A stretch of DNA of 64,000 nt from an uncultured Rhodospirillales bacterium (GTDB lineage: Bacteria > Pseudomonadota > Alphaproteobacteria > Acetobacterales > Acetobacteraceae): the NCBI GenBank assembly GCA_903844135.1, contig CAIMSN010000091.1, positions 1-64,000 on the forward strand, read 5' to 3'. A program made the translations under genes and the position numbers. The number at the start of each line of letters is the position of its first letter. The stretch's first letter is position 1. Shown here piece after piece: positions 22,518-30,398 of the stretch. Below the pieces are notes generated by a model. The model was not told the DNA's origin. It worked only from the letters and a program-made list of their open reading frames with translations, and did no database searches.

Positions 22518-22543
22518 CGGGACGGGGGCATCTCCCCGTCCCG
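22518..22543 (+). terminator. Strong hairpin between binding-protein gene and SDR gene
   Basis: CGGGACGGGG and CCCCGTCCCG pair perfectly over 10 bp with a 6-nt loop. No T-run follows; TTGGAG, the SDR ribosome site, comes next. It is better read as an mRNA stabiliser or partial attenuator than as a full terminator. Confidence 0.6.
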
Positions 22544-22560
22544 CCTTGGAGTTCGGCACC

Positions 22561-23337
22561 ATGAGCGGCAGCACCGTGCAACAGCGTTTCAGCCTGGAAG
22601 GGCGCCGGGTCCTCGTCACCGGCGCCTCGCGCGGCATCGGCATCGCCCTGTGCGACGTGCTGAGCCAGGCCGGCGCCGATATCGTCGCGGTGGCCCGCGA
22701 TCCGGCCGGGTTGCAGGCGGCGGCGTCGCTGGTCGAGGCCAACGGACGACGCTGCCTGACGATCGGCGCCGACCTGGCGCTCCCCGACGCGCCGGAGCGG
22801 GTCGGACGCGAGGCGCTGGCGGCCTGGGGCACGATCGACGTGCTGGTGAACAATGCCGGCGTCAGCGTGCCGAAGAGCCTGCTGGAGCAGTCGATCGAGG
22901 AATGGGACTTCATCCAGGCGGTCAACCTGCGGGCGCCCTGGCTTTTGGCACGCACCCTGGCGCCGGCGATGATCGCGCAGAAACGCGGCAAGATCGTCAA
23001 TGTGAGTTCCCAGACCAGCGCGGTGGCACTCACCGAGCACGGCGCCTACGCGGCATCGAAGAACGGGCTGAACGCCCTGACCAAGGTGATGACGGTCGAA
23101 TGGGCGCCGTTCAACATCCAGGCCAACGCGATCTGCCCGACCGTGACCTGGACGCCGATGGCGGAGCGTATATGGGGCGACCCGGCCCGGCTGGACCCGA
23201 TGCTGGCCAGGATACCCGCAGGGCGGGTGGCGACGCCGGAAGAGGTATGCGACGTGGTGCTGTTCCTGTCCTGCGCCGCCTCGGACATGGTCAACGGCCA
23301 CGCGCTGCTCGTCGATGGCGGTTACACGGCGCTCTGA
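22561..23337 (+). CDS. SDR-family oxidoreductase, last gene of polyol locus
   Basis: The 258-residue classical short-chain dehydrogenase has VLVTGASRGIGIALCDVL (nucleotide motif) and DVLVNNAGVS. The catalytic region reads VNVSSQT followed by YAASKNGL (Ser-Tyr-Lys), and the protein ends HALLVDGGYTAL. It probably oxidises or reduces a sugar or polyol of this locus. ATG 22561 has GGAG 9 nt upstream; the track start at 22546 is a TTG overlapping that ribosome site. It is separated from the binding-protein gene by only 50 nt, so it is probably in the same operon. Confidence 0.88.
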   Translation: MSGSTVQQRFSLEGRRVLVTGASRGIGIALCDVLSQAGADIVAVARDPAGLQAAASLVEANGRRCLTIGADLALPDAPERVGREALAAWGTIDVLVNNAGVSVPKSLLEQSIEEWDFIQAVNLRAPWLLARTLAPAMIAQKRGKIVNVSSQTSAVALTEHGAYAASKNGLNALTKVMTVEWAPFNIQANAICPTVTWTPMAERIWGDPARLDPMLARIPAGRVATPEEVCDVVLFLSCAASDMVNGHALLVDGGYTAL

Positions 23338-23433
23338 GCGCGTCTTGCGCATCGCGCCGGCGCCTCATGACACGGGATTCCCGGCACGTAATCGTTAATT
23401 ATCGGTTAATGTTGCATGACGTTACGTTCACTC

Positions 23434-23462
23434 TTGACGGACATCGAAACGATGCCTGCTAT
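23434..23462 (+). promoter_or_regulatory. Candidate sigma-70 promoter of S53 peptidase
   Basis: TTGACG (23434-23439) and TGCTAT (23457-23462) are separated by 17 nt, 44 nt before the peptidase ATG. An AT-rich stretch with two GTTAAT copies lies 30-40 nt upstream. It is the only good -35/-10 pair seen in the gap. Confidence 0.4.
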
Positions 23463-23506
23463 GCATCAGGCGCATGCGCGTCGCAACGAGAACATGAGAG
23501 CTAACG

Positions 23507-25405
23507 ATGCGGATCAGCAGGCAGCGAACACTCCTTTCCGCGACGGCGGCCATGGCGCTATGCGCCGCGGCACCGATTTCGGCAGGCCGGGCGGCCACGG
23601 TCGCCTCCCCCTCCCTGAACGCCCAGGACGTCGCGATCGGCGACCCGGTGGCGCAGACCGTCTACCTGGCGCTCCGCAAGCCCGCGGCCGCGGAGGCCTA
23701 CGCCCGCGAGGTGCAGACGCCCGGCGCGCTGTTCCATAAGTTCCTCTCCCGCGACGAGTTCGTCGCCCAGTTCGCGCCGACCGACGCCGACATCGCCAAG
23801 GTCGAGAGCGCGCTCACGCAACTCGGATACACCATCGGCACGGTGTTCCCGAACCATCTCGGCATCCAGGTGACCAGCTCGGCCGGCTCCGCCGAAGCGG
23901 CGCTGGGCGTCAAGCTCAAGCGCATGACGGTGGCCGGACGCACCGGCATGGTGCCGGTCGGCGCCGTCACCATCCCCGCCTCGATCCGCAGCCTGGTGCG
24001 CGGCGTCGGCGGCCTGAATACGCTGCGTCTGCCGCATCCGATGAAGGCGACCTCGGCGGTCGCAAATCAGGCGACCACCACCCCGTACGTGGCCGGGACC
24101 GCGCTCACCGGCGGCAAGTCCGGCAGCTACCTGCCGGCGGACTTCGCCACCCGCTACGGCGTGAACCCGATCTACGCGAACGGCATCAAGGGCCGCGGCA
24201 CCACGGTCGGCATCGTCACCCTGGCCAACTTCTACCCGGCCGACGCGTACGCCTTCTGGTCGGCGATCGGCCTGACCGTCGCCCAGAATCGCATCACCAC
24301 GGTGAACGTCGATGGCGGCACCGACATCGCGCCGAGCGATGCGCTGGGTGAGGGCGAGACCGACATCGACGTCGAGGAGTCGGGCGGCCTGGCGCCGGAC
24401 GCGTCGCTGCGCGTCTACATCGCGCCGAACAACACCAACGCCAACTTCATCGACGGCTTCGAGGCCGCCGCGTCGGAGAACATCGCCGACACCGTCTCGG
24501 TGAGCTGGGGCCAGCCCGAGCTCGACTTCTTTGCCGAGCCGAGCCAGAACATCGCTGACTCGACCTACTTCCTCGACGCGTTCCACGACGTGTTCCTGGA
24601 GATGGGCATCCAGGGCCAGTCGATGTATGTCGCGACCGGTGATTCCGGCTCGTACGACACGGTGCGCGGCTGCCCGAACTCCGGCACGCCGTCAGCCACC
24701 ACGCCGGTATGCAACGCACCCTACGCGGTCGACTCGCCGGCGAGCGATCCGGCTGTGACCGGCGCCGGCGGCACCACGATCCCGCTGTCGCTCAAGCTGA
24801 CCAGCGGCGCCGTGCTCTCGGTGACGCAGGAGCAGGCCTGGAGCTGGAACTACATCTACACCCAGACCGCCGCGCAGGGTCATCCGATCGCCCTCTCCAG
24901 CCTGTTCTCGGTCGGCGACGGCGGTGGCGTGAGCTCCTACTTCAAGGCGCCCTACTACCAGCAGGGCATCTCCGGCATCACCAAGACCAAGGCCGGCCAG
25001 AGCTTCACCGAGAATACCGGTTCGGGCGCGGTCACGCTGCTCACCCTGCCGGCCAAGTTCGCCGGCCGGAACCTGCCGGACATCTCCACCGACGCCGATC
25101 CTGAGAGCGGCTACCAGTTCATCGAGGAGGGCAAGGTGGTCACCTTCGAGGGCGGCACCAGCTTCGTCGCGCCGCAGCTCAATGGCGTGACCGCCCTCGC
25201 CGTGCAGGGCGTCGGCGGCCGGGTCGGGCTGCTGAACAACGTCGCCTACGGCCTCGGCCTCAGCGGCTCCGACGACGTCACCGCCGGCGACAACTGGGGC
25301 TATAACGGTGCCATCGGCTACGACAACGCCACCGGCATCGGCAAGCTGAACGCGACCAAGCTCGCGAACTCGCTGCTGCAGCTCAAGGCGCTCTACGGAC
25401 GCTGA
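23507..25405 (+). CDS. Secreted S53 (sedolisin/kumamolisin) acid peptidase
   Basis: The 632-residue exported serine-carboxyl peptidase is active at low pH in known relatives. A signal peptide (LLSATAAMALCAAAPISAGRAA) precedes an activation prodomain (about residues 35-190, HKFLSRDEFVAQFAPTDADI). In the catalytic domain, EGETDIDVEESGG supplies Glu and Asp four residues apart (about 284/288). ATGDSGSYD gives the oxyanion Asp (about 379), and GGTSFVAPQLNG gives the nucleophile Ser552. The C-terminus DDVTAGDNWGYN...GYDNATGIGKLN matches the calcium site. It stands alone; a second S53 gene lies at the right edge. Confidence 0.92.
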   Translation: MRISRQRTLLSATAAMALCAAAPISAGRAATVASPSLNAQDVAIGDPVAQTVYLALRKPAAAEAYAREVQTPGALFHKFLSRDEFVAQFAPTDADIAKVESALTQLGYTIGTVFPNHLGIQVTSSAGSAEAALGVKLKRMTVAGRTGMVPVGAVTIPASIRSLVRGVGGLNTLRLPHPMKATSAVANQATTTPYVAGTALTGGKSGSYLPADFATRYGVNPIYANGIKGRGTTVGIVTLANFYPADAYAFWSAIGLTVAQNRITTVNVDGGTDIAPSDALGEGETDIDVEESGGLAPDASLRVYIAPNNTNANFIDGFEAAASENIADTVSVSWGQPELDFFAEPSQNIADSTYFLDAFHDVFLEMGIQGQSMYVATGDSGSYDTVRGCPNSGTPSATTPVCNAPYAVDSPASDPAVTGAGGTTIPLSLKLTSGAVLSVTQEQAWSWNYIYTQTAAQGHPIALSSLFSVGDGGGVSSYFKAPYYQQGISGITKTKAGQSFTENTGSGAVTLLTLPAKFAGRNLPDISTDADPESGYQFIEEGKVVTFEGGTSFVAPQLNGVTALAVQGVGGRVGLLNNVAYGLGLSGSDDVTAGDNWGYNGAIGYDNATGIGKLNATKLANSLLQLKALYGR

Positions 25406-25414
25406 GCCGCTCCC

Positions 25415-25449
25415 GCCGCCTGGTCCGGACCCTCTCCGGACCAGGCGGC
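25415..25449. terminator. Long perfect hairpin, bidirectional terminator
   Basis: GCCGCCTGGTCCGGA pairs perfectly with TCCGGACCAGGCGGC across a 5-nt loop, a 15-bp stem. It fills the gap between two convergent genes and would serve both, although neither side has a long T-run. Confidence 0.75.
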
Positions 25450-25453
25450 GGCC

Positions 25454-26725
25454 TCATAGCTCGATCGACCGCAAGAAGGCCGCCAAGGCGGCGACGGCGA
25501 GCCCGGCATCCCCGGGCTCGACCGATTCGGCAGGATTGTGGCTCAGGCCGCCGGCGCACCGCACGAACAGCATCGCCATCTTGCAGAGCGCCGCCATCGC
25601 CATCGCATCGTGACCCGCTCCGCTCGGCAGCCGGATCGTCGCCGCCCCCACCTGCGCGCAGGCCAGTTCCAGCGCCGTCATCAGGCCGGGATCGCAGGGC
25701 GCCGCCGCGGCCTCGTGCGTGCGCTCGACCACCGCCTCGACCCGGTGCTCCGCCGCCGCCTGCAGCAGCGCCGCCTCGATCTCGCTCCAGGCGCGCCGGC
25801 GCAGGCCATCCTCAGGCGCGCGCAGGTCGAGCGTGAAACCGGCACGCCCCGCGATGACGTTCACGGCGCCGGGATGCGCCTCGATCCGCCCGACCGTCGC
25901 CGTCACCCCGTCATGCGACAGGGCGATGCGGCGGATCGCCACCATCATCTCGGCCGCGGCGGCCAGCGCGTCGCGCCGTCCCCGCATCGGCACGGTTCCG
26001 GCGTGGCCAGCCTCCCCGGTCAGCGCGATCCGGTAACGCGCCGCGCCATTGATCCCGGCGACCACGCCCAGCGCCAGGCCGGCGCGCTCCAGCACCGGGC
26101 CCTGCTCGATATGCAGTTCGACGAAGCCGAGCGCGCGTCCGCGGAAGCGTGCCGCGGCGAGGCGATCCGGGTCGCCGCCGAAGCGTCGCAGCGCGTCCGC
26201 CAGTACGGTCCCGTCCTGGTCGCGCGCGGCGGCCTGGGCGCCGGCATCGAGCGTGCCGGCGAGCGCGCGCGAGCCGGTCAGGGTGGCGGGGAAGCGCACC
26301 CCTTCCTCGTCGCCGAACGCATACAGCGCGACCGCGAACGGCAGGGCGACGGCGTCCGCCTGCAGCGTCTCGATCGCCGCCAGCCCGCCCAGCACGCCGA
26401 GCGTGCCGTCGTAGCGTCCTGCATCGCGCACCGTGTCGATATGCGAGCCGAGCAGCAGCACCGGCGAGTCCGGCGCCGGGCCCGGCCAGAGCCCGACCAG
26501 GGTCGCCGCGGGATCGAGCGACACCGACAGCCCGGCCTCGCGCATCCAGCCGGCGATCAGGTCGACGGCGTCGCGGTGCGCCGGCGAGAGATAGAGCCTG
26601 GTCAGGCCATCGGCGTCGTCGCTGCAGGCGGCCAGCCGGTCGAGCCGGCGCATCAGCCGGTCGGTGATCTGCATGCGCGTCGCGTCCGCCAACCGCTTCC
26701 CCTCCACGATCCGGTCCGCCACCAT
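25454..26725 (-). CDS. M20-family amidohydrolase (allantoate amidohydrolase / N-carbamoyl amino-acid hydrolase)
   Basis: The 423-residue binuclear metal hydrolase removes ureido groups. Metal ligands appear in order: [20 protein letters not shown] (His, bridging Asp), [20 protein letters not shown] (Glu pair), [11 protein letters not shown] (His) and [12 protein letters not shown] (C-terminal His). The dimerisation part carries GHAGTVPM. Motifs do not separate allantoate amidohydrolase from carbamoylase. The divergent neighbour is HIU hydrolase of urate breakdown, so allantoate is favoured. ATG 26725 has GAGGA upstream; the track start at 26818 would run into the neighbour. Confidence 0.85.
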   Translation of the reverse strand: MVADRIVEGKRLADATRMQITDRLMRRLDRLAACSDDADGLTRLYLSPAHRDAVDLIAGWMREAGLSVSLDPAATLVGLWPGPAPDSPVLLLGSHIDTVRDAGRYDGTLGVLGGLAAIETLQADAVALPFAVALYAFGDEEGVRFPATLTGSRALAGTLDAGAQAAARDQDGTVLADALRRFGGDPDRLAAARFRGRALGFVELHIEQGPVLERAGLALGVVAGINGAARYRIALTGEAGHAGTVPMRGRRDALAAAAEMMVAIRRIALSHDGVTATVGRIEAHPGAVNVIAGRAGFTLDLRAPEDGLRRRAWSEIEAALLQAAAEHRVEAVVERTHEAAAAPCDPGLMTALELACAQVGAATIRLPSGAGHDAMAMAALCKMAMLFVRCAGGLSHNPAESVEPGDAGLAVAALAAFLRSIEL

Positions 26726-26764
26726 GCTATCCTCGTGCCGCAGCCCGCCAGAGCAGGAGCCGCC

Positions 26765-27133
26765 ATGTCGTCGAGCGCCCAAGATGGCCGCTCCTCCGGG
26801 GGCCGCCTCACCACCCATGTGCTCGACACCGCCAGCGGCCGGCCCGGTGCCGGACTGCGGCTGACCCTGTCGCGGATCGACGGCGACCGCATCGAGCGGC
26901 TGGGCGCGTTCGTGACCAACGCGGACGGGCGGTGCGAGGCGCCGCTGCTGGCGGGGGAGGCGCTGTCAGCGGGCGAGTACGAGCTGCTGTTCCATGTCGC
27001 GGAATGGCGCGACGGCGGTCCCGGCTTCTACGACGTGATCCCGATCCGCTTCAGGGTGGTCGATCCTTCGGCGCACCATCACGTGCCGCTGATCGTGTCG
27101 GCGTTCGGTTACGCCACCTACCGGGGCAGCTAG
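26765..27133 (+). CDS. uraH: 5-hydroxyisourate hydrolase (transthyretin-like)
   Basis: It hydrolyses 5-hydroxyisourate to OHCU in urate degradation. The 122-residue protein has the N-terminal [14 protein letters not shown], the middle IPIRFRV with HHHVPLIVS, and the C-terminal YRGS tetrapeptide that marks HIUase against transthyretin. AGGAG sits 7 nt before the ATG. Only 39 nt separate this start from the divergent amidohydrolase start. Its TAG stop is formed by the first bases of a palindromic element (27131-27171). Confidence 0.93.
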   Translation: MSSSAQDGRSSGGRLTTHVLDTASGRPGAGLRLTLSRIDGDRIERLGAFVTNADGRCEAPLLAGEALSAGEYELLFHVAEWRDGGPGFYDVIPIRFRVVDPSAHHHVPLIVSAFGYATYRGS

Positions 27134-27171
27134 AGCACGGTCCGTTCGCCTTGGCTCACGCCCCGTGCTCT
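27132..27171. repeat. Palindromic intergenic element, copy 1a
   Basis: AGAGCACGG and CCGTGCTCT form a 9-bp inverted repeat around a 22-nt centre. The base before it completes the uraH stop as TAG-AGCA. It shares the AGAGCA/TGCTCT outer ends with the element at 41087-41134. It could act as a terminator for uraH. Confidence 0.65.
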
Positions 27172-27187
27172 GGCCTGTTGTTTCAAC

Positions 27188-27235
27188 GAGCATCTCCATC
27201 CGATCAGACGATTCCGTTCGATCGGATGACGCTCT
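27188..27235. repeat. Palindromic intergenic element, copy 1b
   Basis: GAGCATCTCCATCCGATC begins a unit whose inner arms CATCCGATC/GATCGGATG pair over 9 bp. It closely matches the unit at 41087-41134 (GAGCATCTCCACCCGGTC). The last roughly ten codons and the stop of the tetR gene lie inside it, so the element has shaped that gene's 3' end. Confidence 0.7.
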
Positions 27236-27872
27236 CGGGCCGCATCAGCTCCGCCAGGACCGCCTGTCGCGGCGCGTCGACGAAGCCGAACAGCAGGGCC
27301 GCGGCCGACGCGAGGGCGCTCGGTCGCAGGTCCGGGTCCTGGATCTCGCCCGCCGTCCAGAAGGACAGCACGCCGCGGAACGCGATCGCCAGTTGATCGG
27401 GCAGAACCAGCCGGCCGAGCGCGCGATGCGCCGGCGACAGGCAGGCGGCGTCGCCCAGGGCCTCGGCCCACAGGGCGCGCGAACGCTCCCGGATCGCCCC
27501 CGGCTCTGGACACGGCTGTGAACCCGGGGCGCCGATCGCGGCCATCACCGCGCGGTTGACCCGCGGCGTCTCGGTCATCACCGCAGCCGCGATCGCGACC
27601 ACGTCGAGGACACGCTGCACGCTGTCGGCCGACGCGGCGGTCGCCGCACGACGATGCATCCGTTCGATCCGCTCGGCCGACAGGGCCCGCATGATCTCCA
27701 GCTTGCTGCCGAACTGGTTGAACGGCGTGGCGAAACTGACGCCGGCCGCTGCGGCGAGGTCGCGCATCGAGAAATCGGCGCTCCCCTCGCCCAGCAGGCG
27801 CTCGGCGGCAGCGAGCACCTTGGCACGGGTGGTCGCCGGCGCGTGGGCAGGACGGGTCTTGCTGCTTGTCAT
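27204..27872 (-). CDS. TetR-family repressor
   Basis: The 222-residue protein has an N-terminal helix-turn-helix (TRAKVLAAAERLLGEGSADFSMRDLAAAAGVSFATPFNQFGSKLEIM, about residues 16-60) and an all-helical ligand domain. It diverges from an SDR gene with 50 nt between the start codons. The gap contains the perfect palindrome TATATCATGATATA over the SDR promoter, so it most likely represses that gene and perhaps itself. The final residues (SVIRSNGIV) are encoded within a dispersed palindromic element. Confidence 0.9.
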   Translation of the reverse strand: MTSSKTRPAHAPATTRAKVLAAAERLLGEGSADFSMRDLAAAAGVSFATPFNQFGSKLEIMRALSAERIERMHRRAATAASADSVQRVLDVVAIAAAVMTETPRVNRAVMAAIGAPGSQPCPEPGAIRERSRALWAEALGDAACLSPAHRALGRLVLPDQLAIAFRGVLSFWTAGEIQDPDLRPSALASAAALLFGFVDAPRQAVLAELMRPESVIRSNGIV

Positions 27873-27880
27873 CGACGGAC

Positions 27881-27894
27881 TATATCATGATATA
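27881..27894. promoter_or_regulatory. TetR operator candidate overlapping SDR promoter
   Basis: TATATCATGATATA is a perfect 14-bp palindrome in otherwise GC-rich DNA. It overlaps a -10 candidate (GATATA 27889-27894, 17 nt after TTGTCA at 27866; or TATAAT at 27891). Binding there would block RNA polymerase. Confidence 0.65.
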
Positions 27895-27922
27895 ATGCAC
27901 TCGCAACCGCAGGAGACCGCTC

Positions 27923-28768
27923 GTGAGCGACTCACCACGCAAGATCTTCCTCATCACCGGCGTCAGCTCGGGACTGGGTCGCGCCTTCGCCGCCGCCGCC
28001 CTGGAGGCGGGCCATGGCGTGATCGGCACCGTGCGCCGCCAGGAGGATGCCGATGCGTTCTCGGCCCGGGCGCCGGGTCGAGCCCATCCGCTGCTGCTCG
28101 ACGTGACCGATTACGATGCCGTCCCGGGGGCGGTCGAAGCCGCCGAAGCGATCGCCGGGCCGGTCGATGTGCTGGTCAACAATGCCGGCTACGGTCACGA
28201 GGGGGTGCTGGAGGAATCCTCGATCGACGATCTGCGGCTTCAGTTCGCCGCCAACGTGTTCGGGCCGGTGGCGATGATCAAGGCGGTGCTGCCCGGCATG
28301 CGGGCGCGCCGTCGCGGCCATATCGTCAACGTCACCTCGATGGGCGGCTTCATCACCATGCCGGGCATCGCCTTCTACTGCGGCAGCAAGTTCGCGCTCG
28401 AGGGCATCTCGGAATCGCTCGGCAAGGAGCTGGCGGGATTCGGCATCCACGTCACCGCGCTGGCGCCCGGCCAGTTCCGGACCGACTGGGCCGGCCGCTC
28501 GATGCACCGCACGCCACGCCGTGTCGCCGACTACGATTCGGTGATGGATCCGATCCGCGCGGCACGTCAGGCCAAGAGCGGCCGGCAGCCGGGCGACCCG
28601 GACCGCGCCGCGCGGGCGCTGCTGACCCTTATCCGGTCCGAAAACCCGCCGACGCGGCTGTTTCTCGGCGAGGACGCGCTCGCACTGGTCGGACAGAAGC
28701 TCGACGCGATGCGCTCCGAGCTCGCCGCCTGGGACGCGGTCTCCCGCTCGACCGGGTTCGACGCCTGA
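27923..28768 (+). CDS. SDR-family oxidoreductase under TetR control
   Basis: The 281-residue short-chain dehydrogenase has FLITGVSSGLGRAFAAAAL, DVLVNNAGYGHEG, the catalytic NVTSMGG and YCGSKFALEG (Ser-Tyr-Lys), and a longer C-terminal tail with helix-rich sequence. It belongs to the branch often annotated as oxidoreductase or retinol-dehydrogenase-like with unknown small carbonyl substrates. The GTG start has AGGAG 7 nt upstream. With the divergent TetR it makes a simple inducible unit, probably for an aldehyde, ketone or quinone. Confidence 0.87.
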   Translation: MSDSPRKIFLITGVSSGLGRAFAAAALEAGHGVIGTVRRQEDADAFSARAPGRAHPLLLDVTDYDAVPGAVEAAEAIAGPVDVLVNNAGYGHEGVLEESSIDDLRLQFAANVFGPVAMIKAVLPGMRARRRGHIVNVTSMGGFITMPGIAFYCGSKFALEGISESLGKELAGFGIHVTALAPGQFRTDWAGRSMHRTPRRVADYDSVMDPIRAARQAKSGRQPGDPDRAARALLTLIRSENPPTRLFLGEDALALVGQKLDAMRSELAAWDAVSRSTGFDA

Positions 28769-28916
28769 CTCCAGCGCGGCGTGGCCGGGTCCGATTGCGG
28801 CCGCCGGGTCTCGGACGCATGATCCGGCGGGGCGACGCCGCGCAGGGGCAGCGGCGTGAAACTTGCACGAAGCCTGCTCACGGAGTGCCGAACGCAGCGC
28901 TGCGAGGAGACAGACC

Positions 28917-30389
28917 GTGCCCGACCAGCCGATCCTGACCCGAGAAGCGGATCTGGCCGCACTGGAGGCGAGGGTCGAACGCGACCTGGCGCTGATCGAC
29001 TATCCGTCGCGATCCTGGGTGCCGCCGCGAGCGGTGGCGGGCGAGCCGGTGCTGGACGTGGCGATCGTCGGCGGCGGCCAGGGCGGCGTGGCGACCGCGT
29101 TCGGGCTGCTGCGCGAAAAGATCGGCAACATCGCGGTGTTCGACCGCGCCCCGGACGGGCTCGAGGGACCCTGGGTGACGTTCGCGCGCATGCTGACGCT
29201 GCGCACCCCCAAGCACGTCACCGGACCGGATCTCGGGGTGCCGAGCCTGACGCCGCGAAGCTGGTACGAGGCCGCGCACGGCGCCGAGGCCTGGGACCGG
29301 CTCGGCAAGATCGCGCGGCAGGATTGGCAGGCCTATCTCGGCTGGTTCCGGCGCGTGCTCGACCTGCCGGTGCGGAACGACACCGCGGTGACCGACATCG
29401 CGCCGGCCGGCGATCTGCTGCGTCTCACCCTGGAGGGTCCGGACGGCACCCGCTCGCAGCTTGCGCGCAAGGTGGTGCTGGCGACCGGGATCGACGGTAG
29501 CGGCGCCTGGCATATCCCGGCCTTCATCGCGCAGGCGGTGCCCGCGGATCGTCACGCGCACACCTCCGGCCGGATCGATTTCGACGCGCTGCGTGGACGC
29601 AGGATCGGCGTGCTGGGCGCCGGGGCGTCGGCGTTCGACAACGCGGCGACGGCGCTGGAGGCGGGGGCGGCGTCGGTGACGCTGTGCCTGCGCAGGACCG
29701 ACCTGCCGAGGATCAATCCGTATCGCTGGATGGAGAATGGCGGCTTCCTCGGCCATTTCGCCGCGCTGCCGGACCTGGATCGCTGGCGCTTCATGAAGCG
29801 CGTGTTCGATCTCAACCAGCCGCCGCCGCAGGACACCTATTGGCGCTGCCGTCGTCACGCGGGTTTCGCGCTGCGCATGGGCTGTCCATGGACCGGAGCG
29901 CGGATGGACGGCGAGGAGATCGTGATCGACACGCCGGACGGCGCGCTGCGGTTCGACTACCTGATCGTCGGCACCGGTTTCCGGGTGGACCTGACGCTGC
30001 GGCCGGAACTCCGGCATTTCGCGCACGACATCGCGCTCTGGCGCGACCGTTTCGCGCCGCCGGAGGCGGAGGCGGATGCGCTGCTCGGCAGCCATCCCTA
30101 CCTGGGCGACGCCTTCCAGTTCGTCGAACGGGTGCCGGGCGCCAATCCGGCGTTGCGGCATCTGCATAATTTCACCTTCGGCGCCACGCCGAGCATGGGC
30201 CTGTCCGGTGCGTCGATCAGCGGCATGCGCTACGGCGTGGCACGGCTGGTTTCGGGCCTGTCGCGCGCCCTGTTTCTCGACGACGCGCAGGCGCACCTGG
30301 ACAGCCTGCGCGGCTACGATACGCCGGAACTGACCAGCCTGGATCCGCCGCCGCAGGACGAGCGGGAGGCCGCACCGAACGGCGCATGA
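28917..30389 (+). CDS. FAD/NAD(P)-dependent oxidoreductase, flavin-monooxygenase-like
   Basis: The 490-residue flavoprotein has an FAD Rossmann motif VAIVGGGQGGVATAFGLL near residue 50. A second dinucleotide motif GRRIGVLGAGASAFDNAATAL lies near residue 230. GFRVDL, as in the YLIVGTGF motif, leads to the C-terminal FAD contact. This two-Rossmann layout resembles flavin-containing monooxygenases, but the exact FMO signature is not clear and the substrate is unknown. GTG 28917 is chosen for AGGAG upstream; the track start 28863 is a TTG without one. It ends 9 nt from the convergent TonB receptor. Confidence 0.75.
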   Translation: MPDQPILTREADLAALEARVERDLALIDYPSRSWVPPRAVAGEPVLDVAIVGGGQGGVATAFGLLREKIGNIAVFDRAPDGLEGPWVTFARMLTLRTPKHVTGPDLGVPSLTPRSWYEAAHGAEAWDRLGKIARQDWQAYLGWFRRVLDLPVRNDTAVTDIAPAGDLLRLTLEGPDGTRSQLARKVVLATGIDGSGAWHIPAFIAQAVPADRHAHTSGRIDFDALRGRRIGVLGAGASAFDNAATALEAGAASVTLCLRRTDLPRINPYRWMENGGFLGHFAALPDLDRWRFMKRVFDLNQPPPQDTYWRCRRHAGFALRMGCPWTGARMDGEEIVIDTPDGALRFDYLIVGTGFRVDLTLRPELRHFAHDIALWRDRFAPPEAEADALLGSHPYLGDAFQFVERVPGANPALRHLHNFTFGATPSMGLSGASISGMRYGVARLVSGLSRALFLDDAQAHLDSLRGYDTPELTSLDPPPQDEREAAPNGA

Positions 30390-30398
30390 CGCAGTCCG

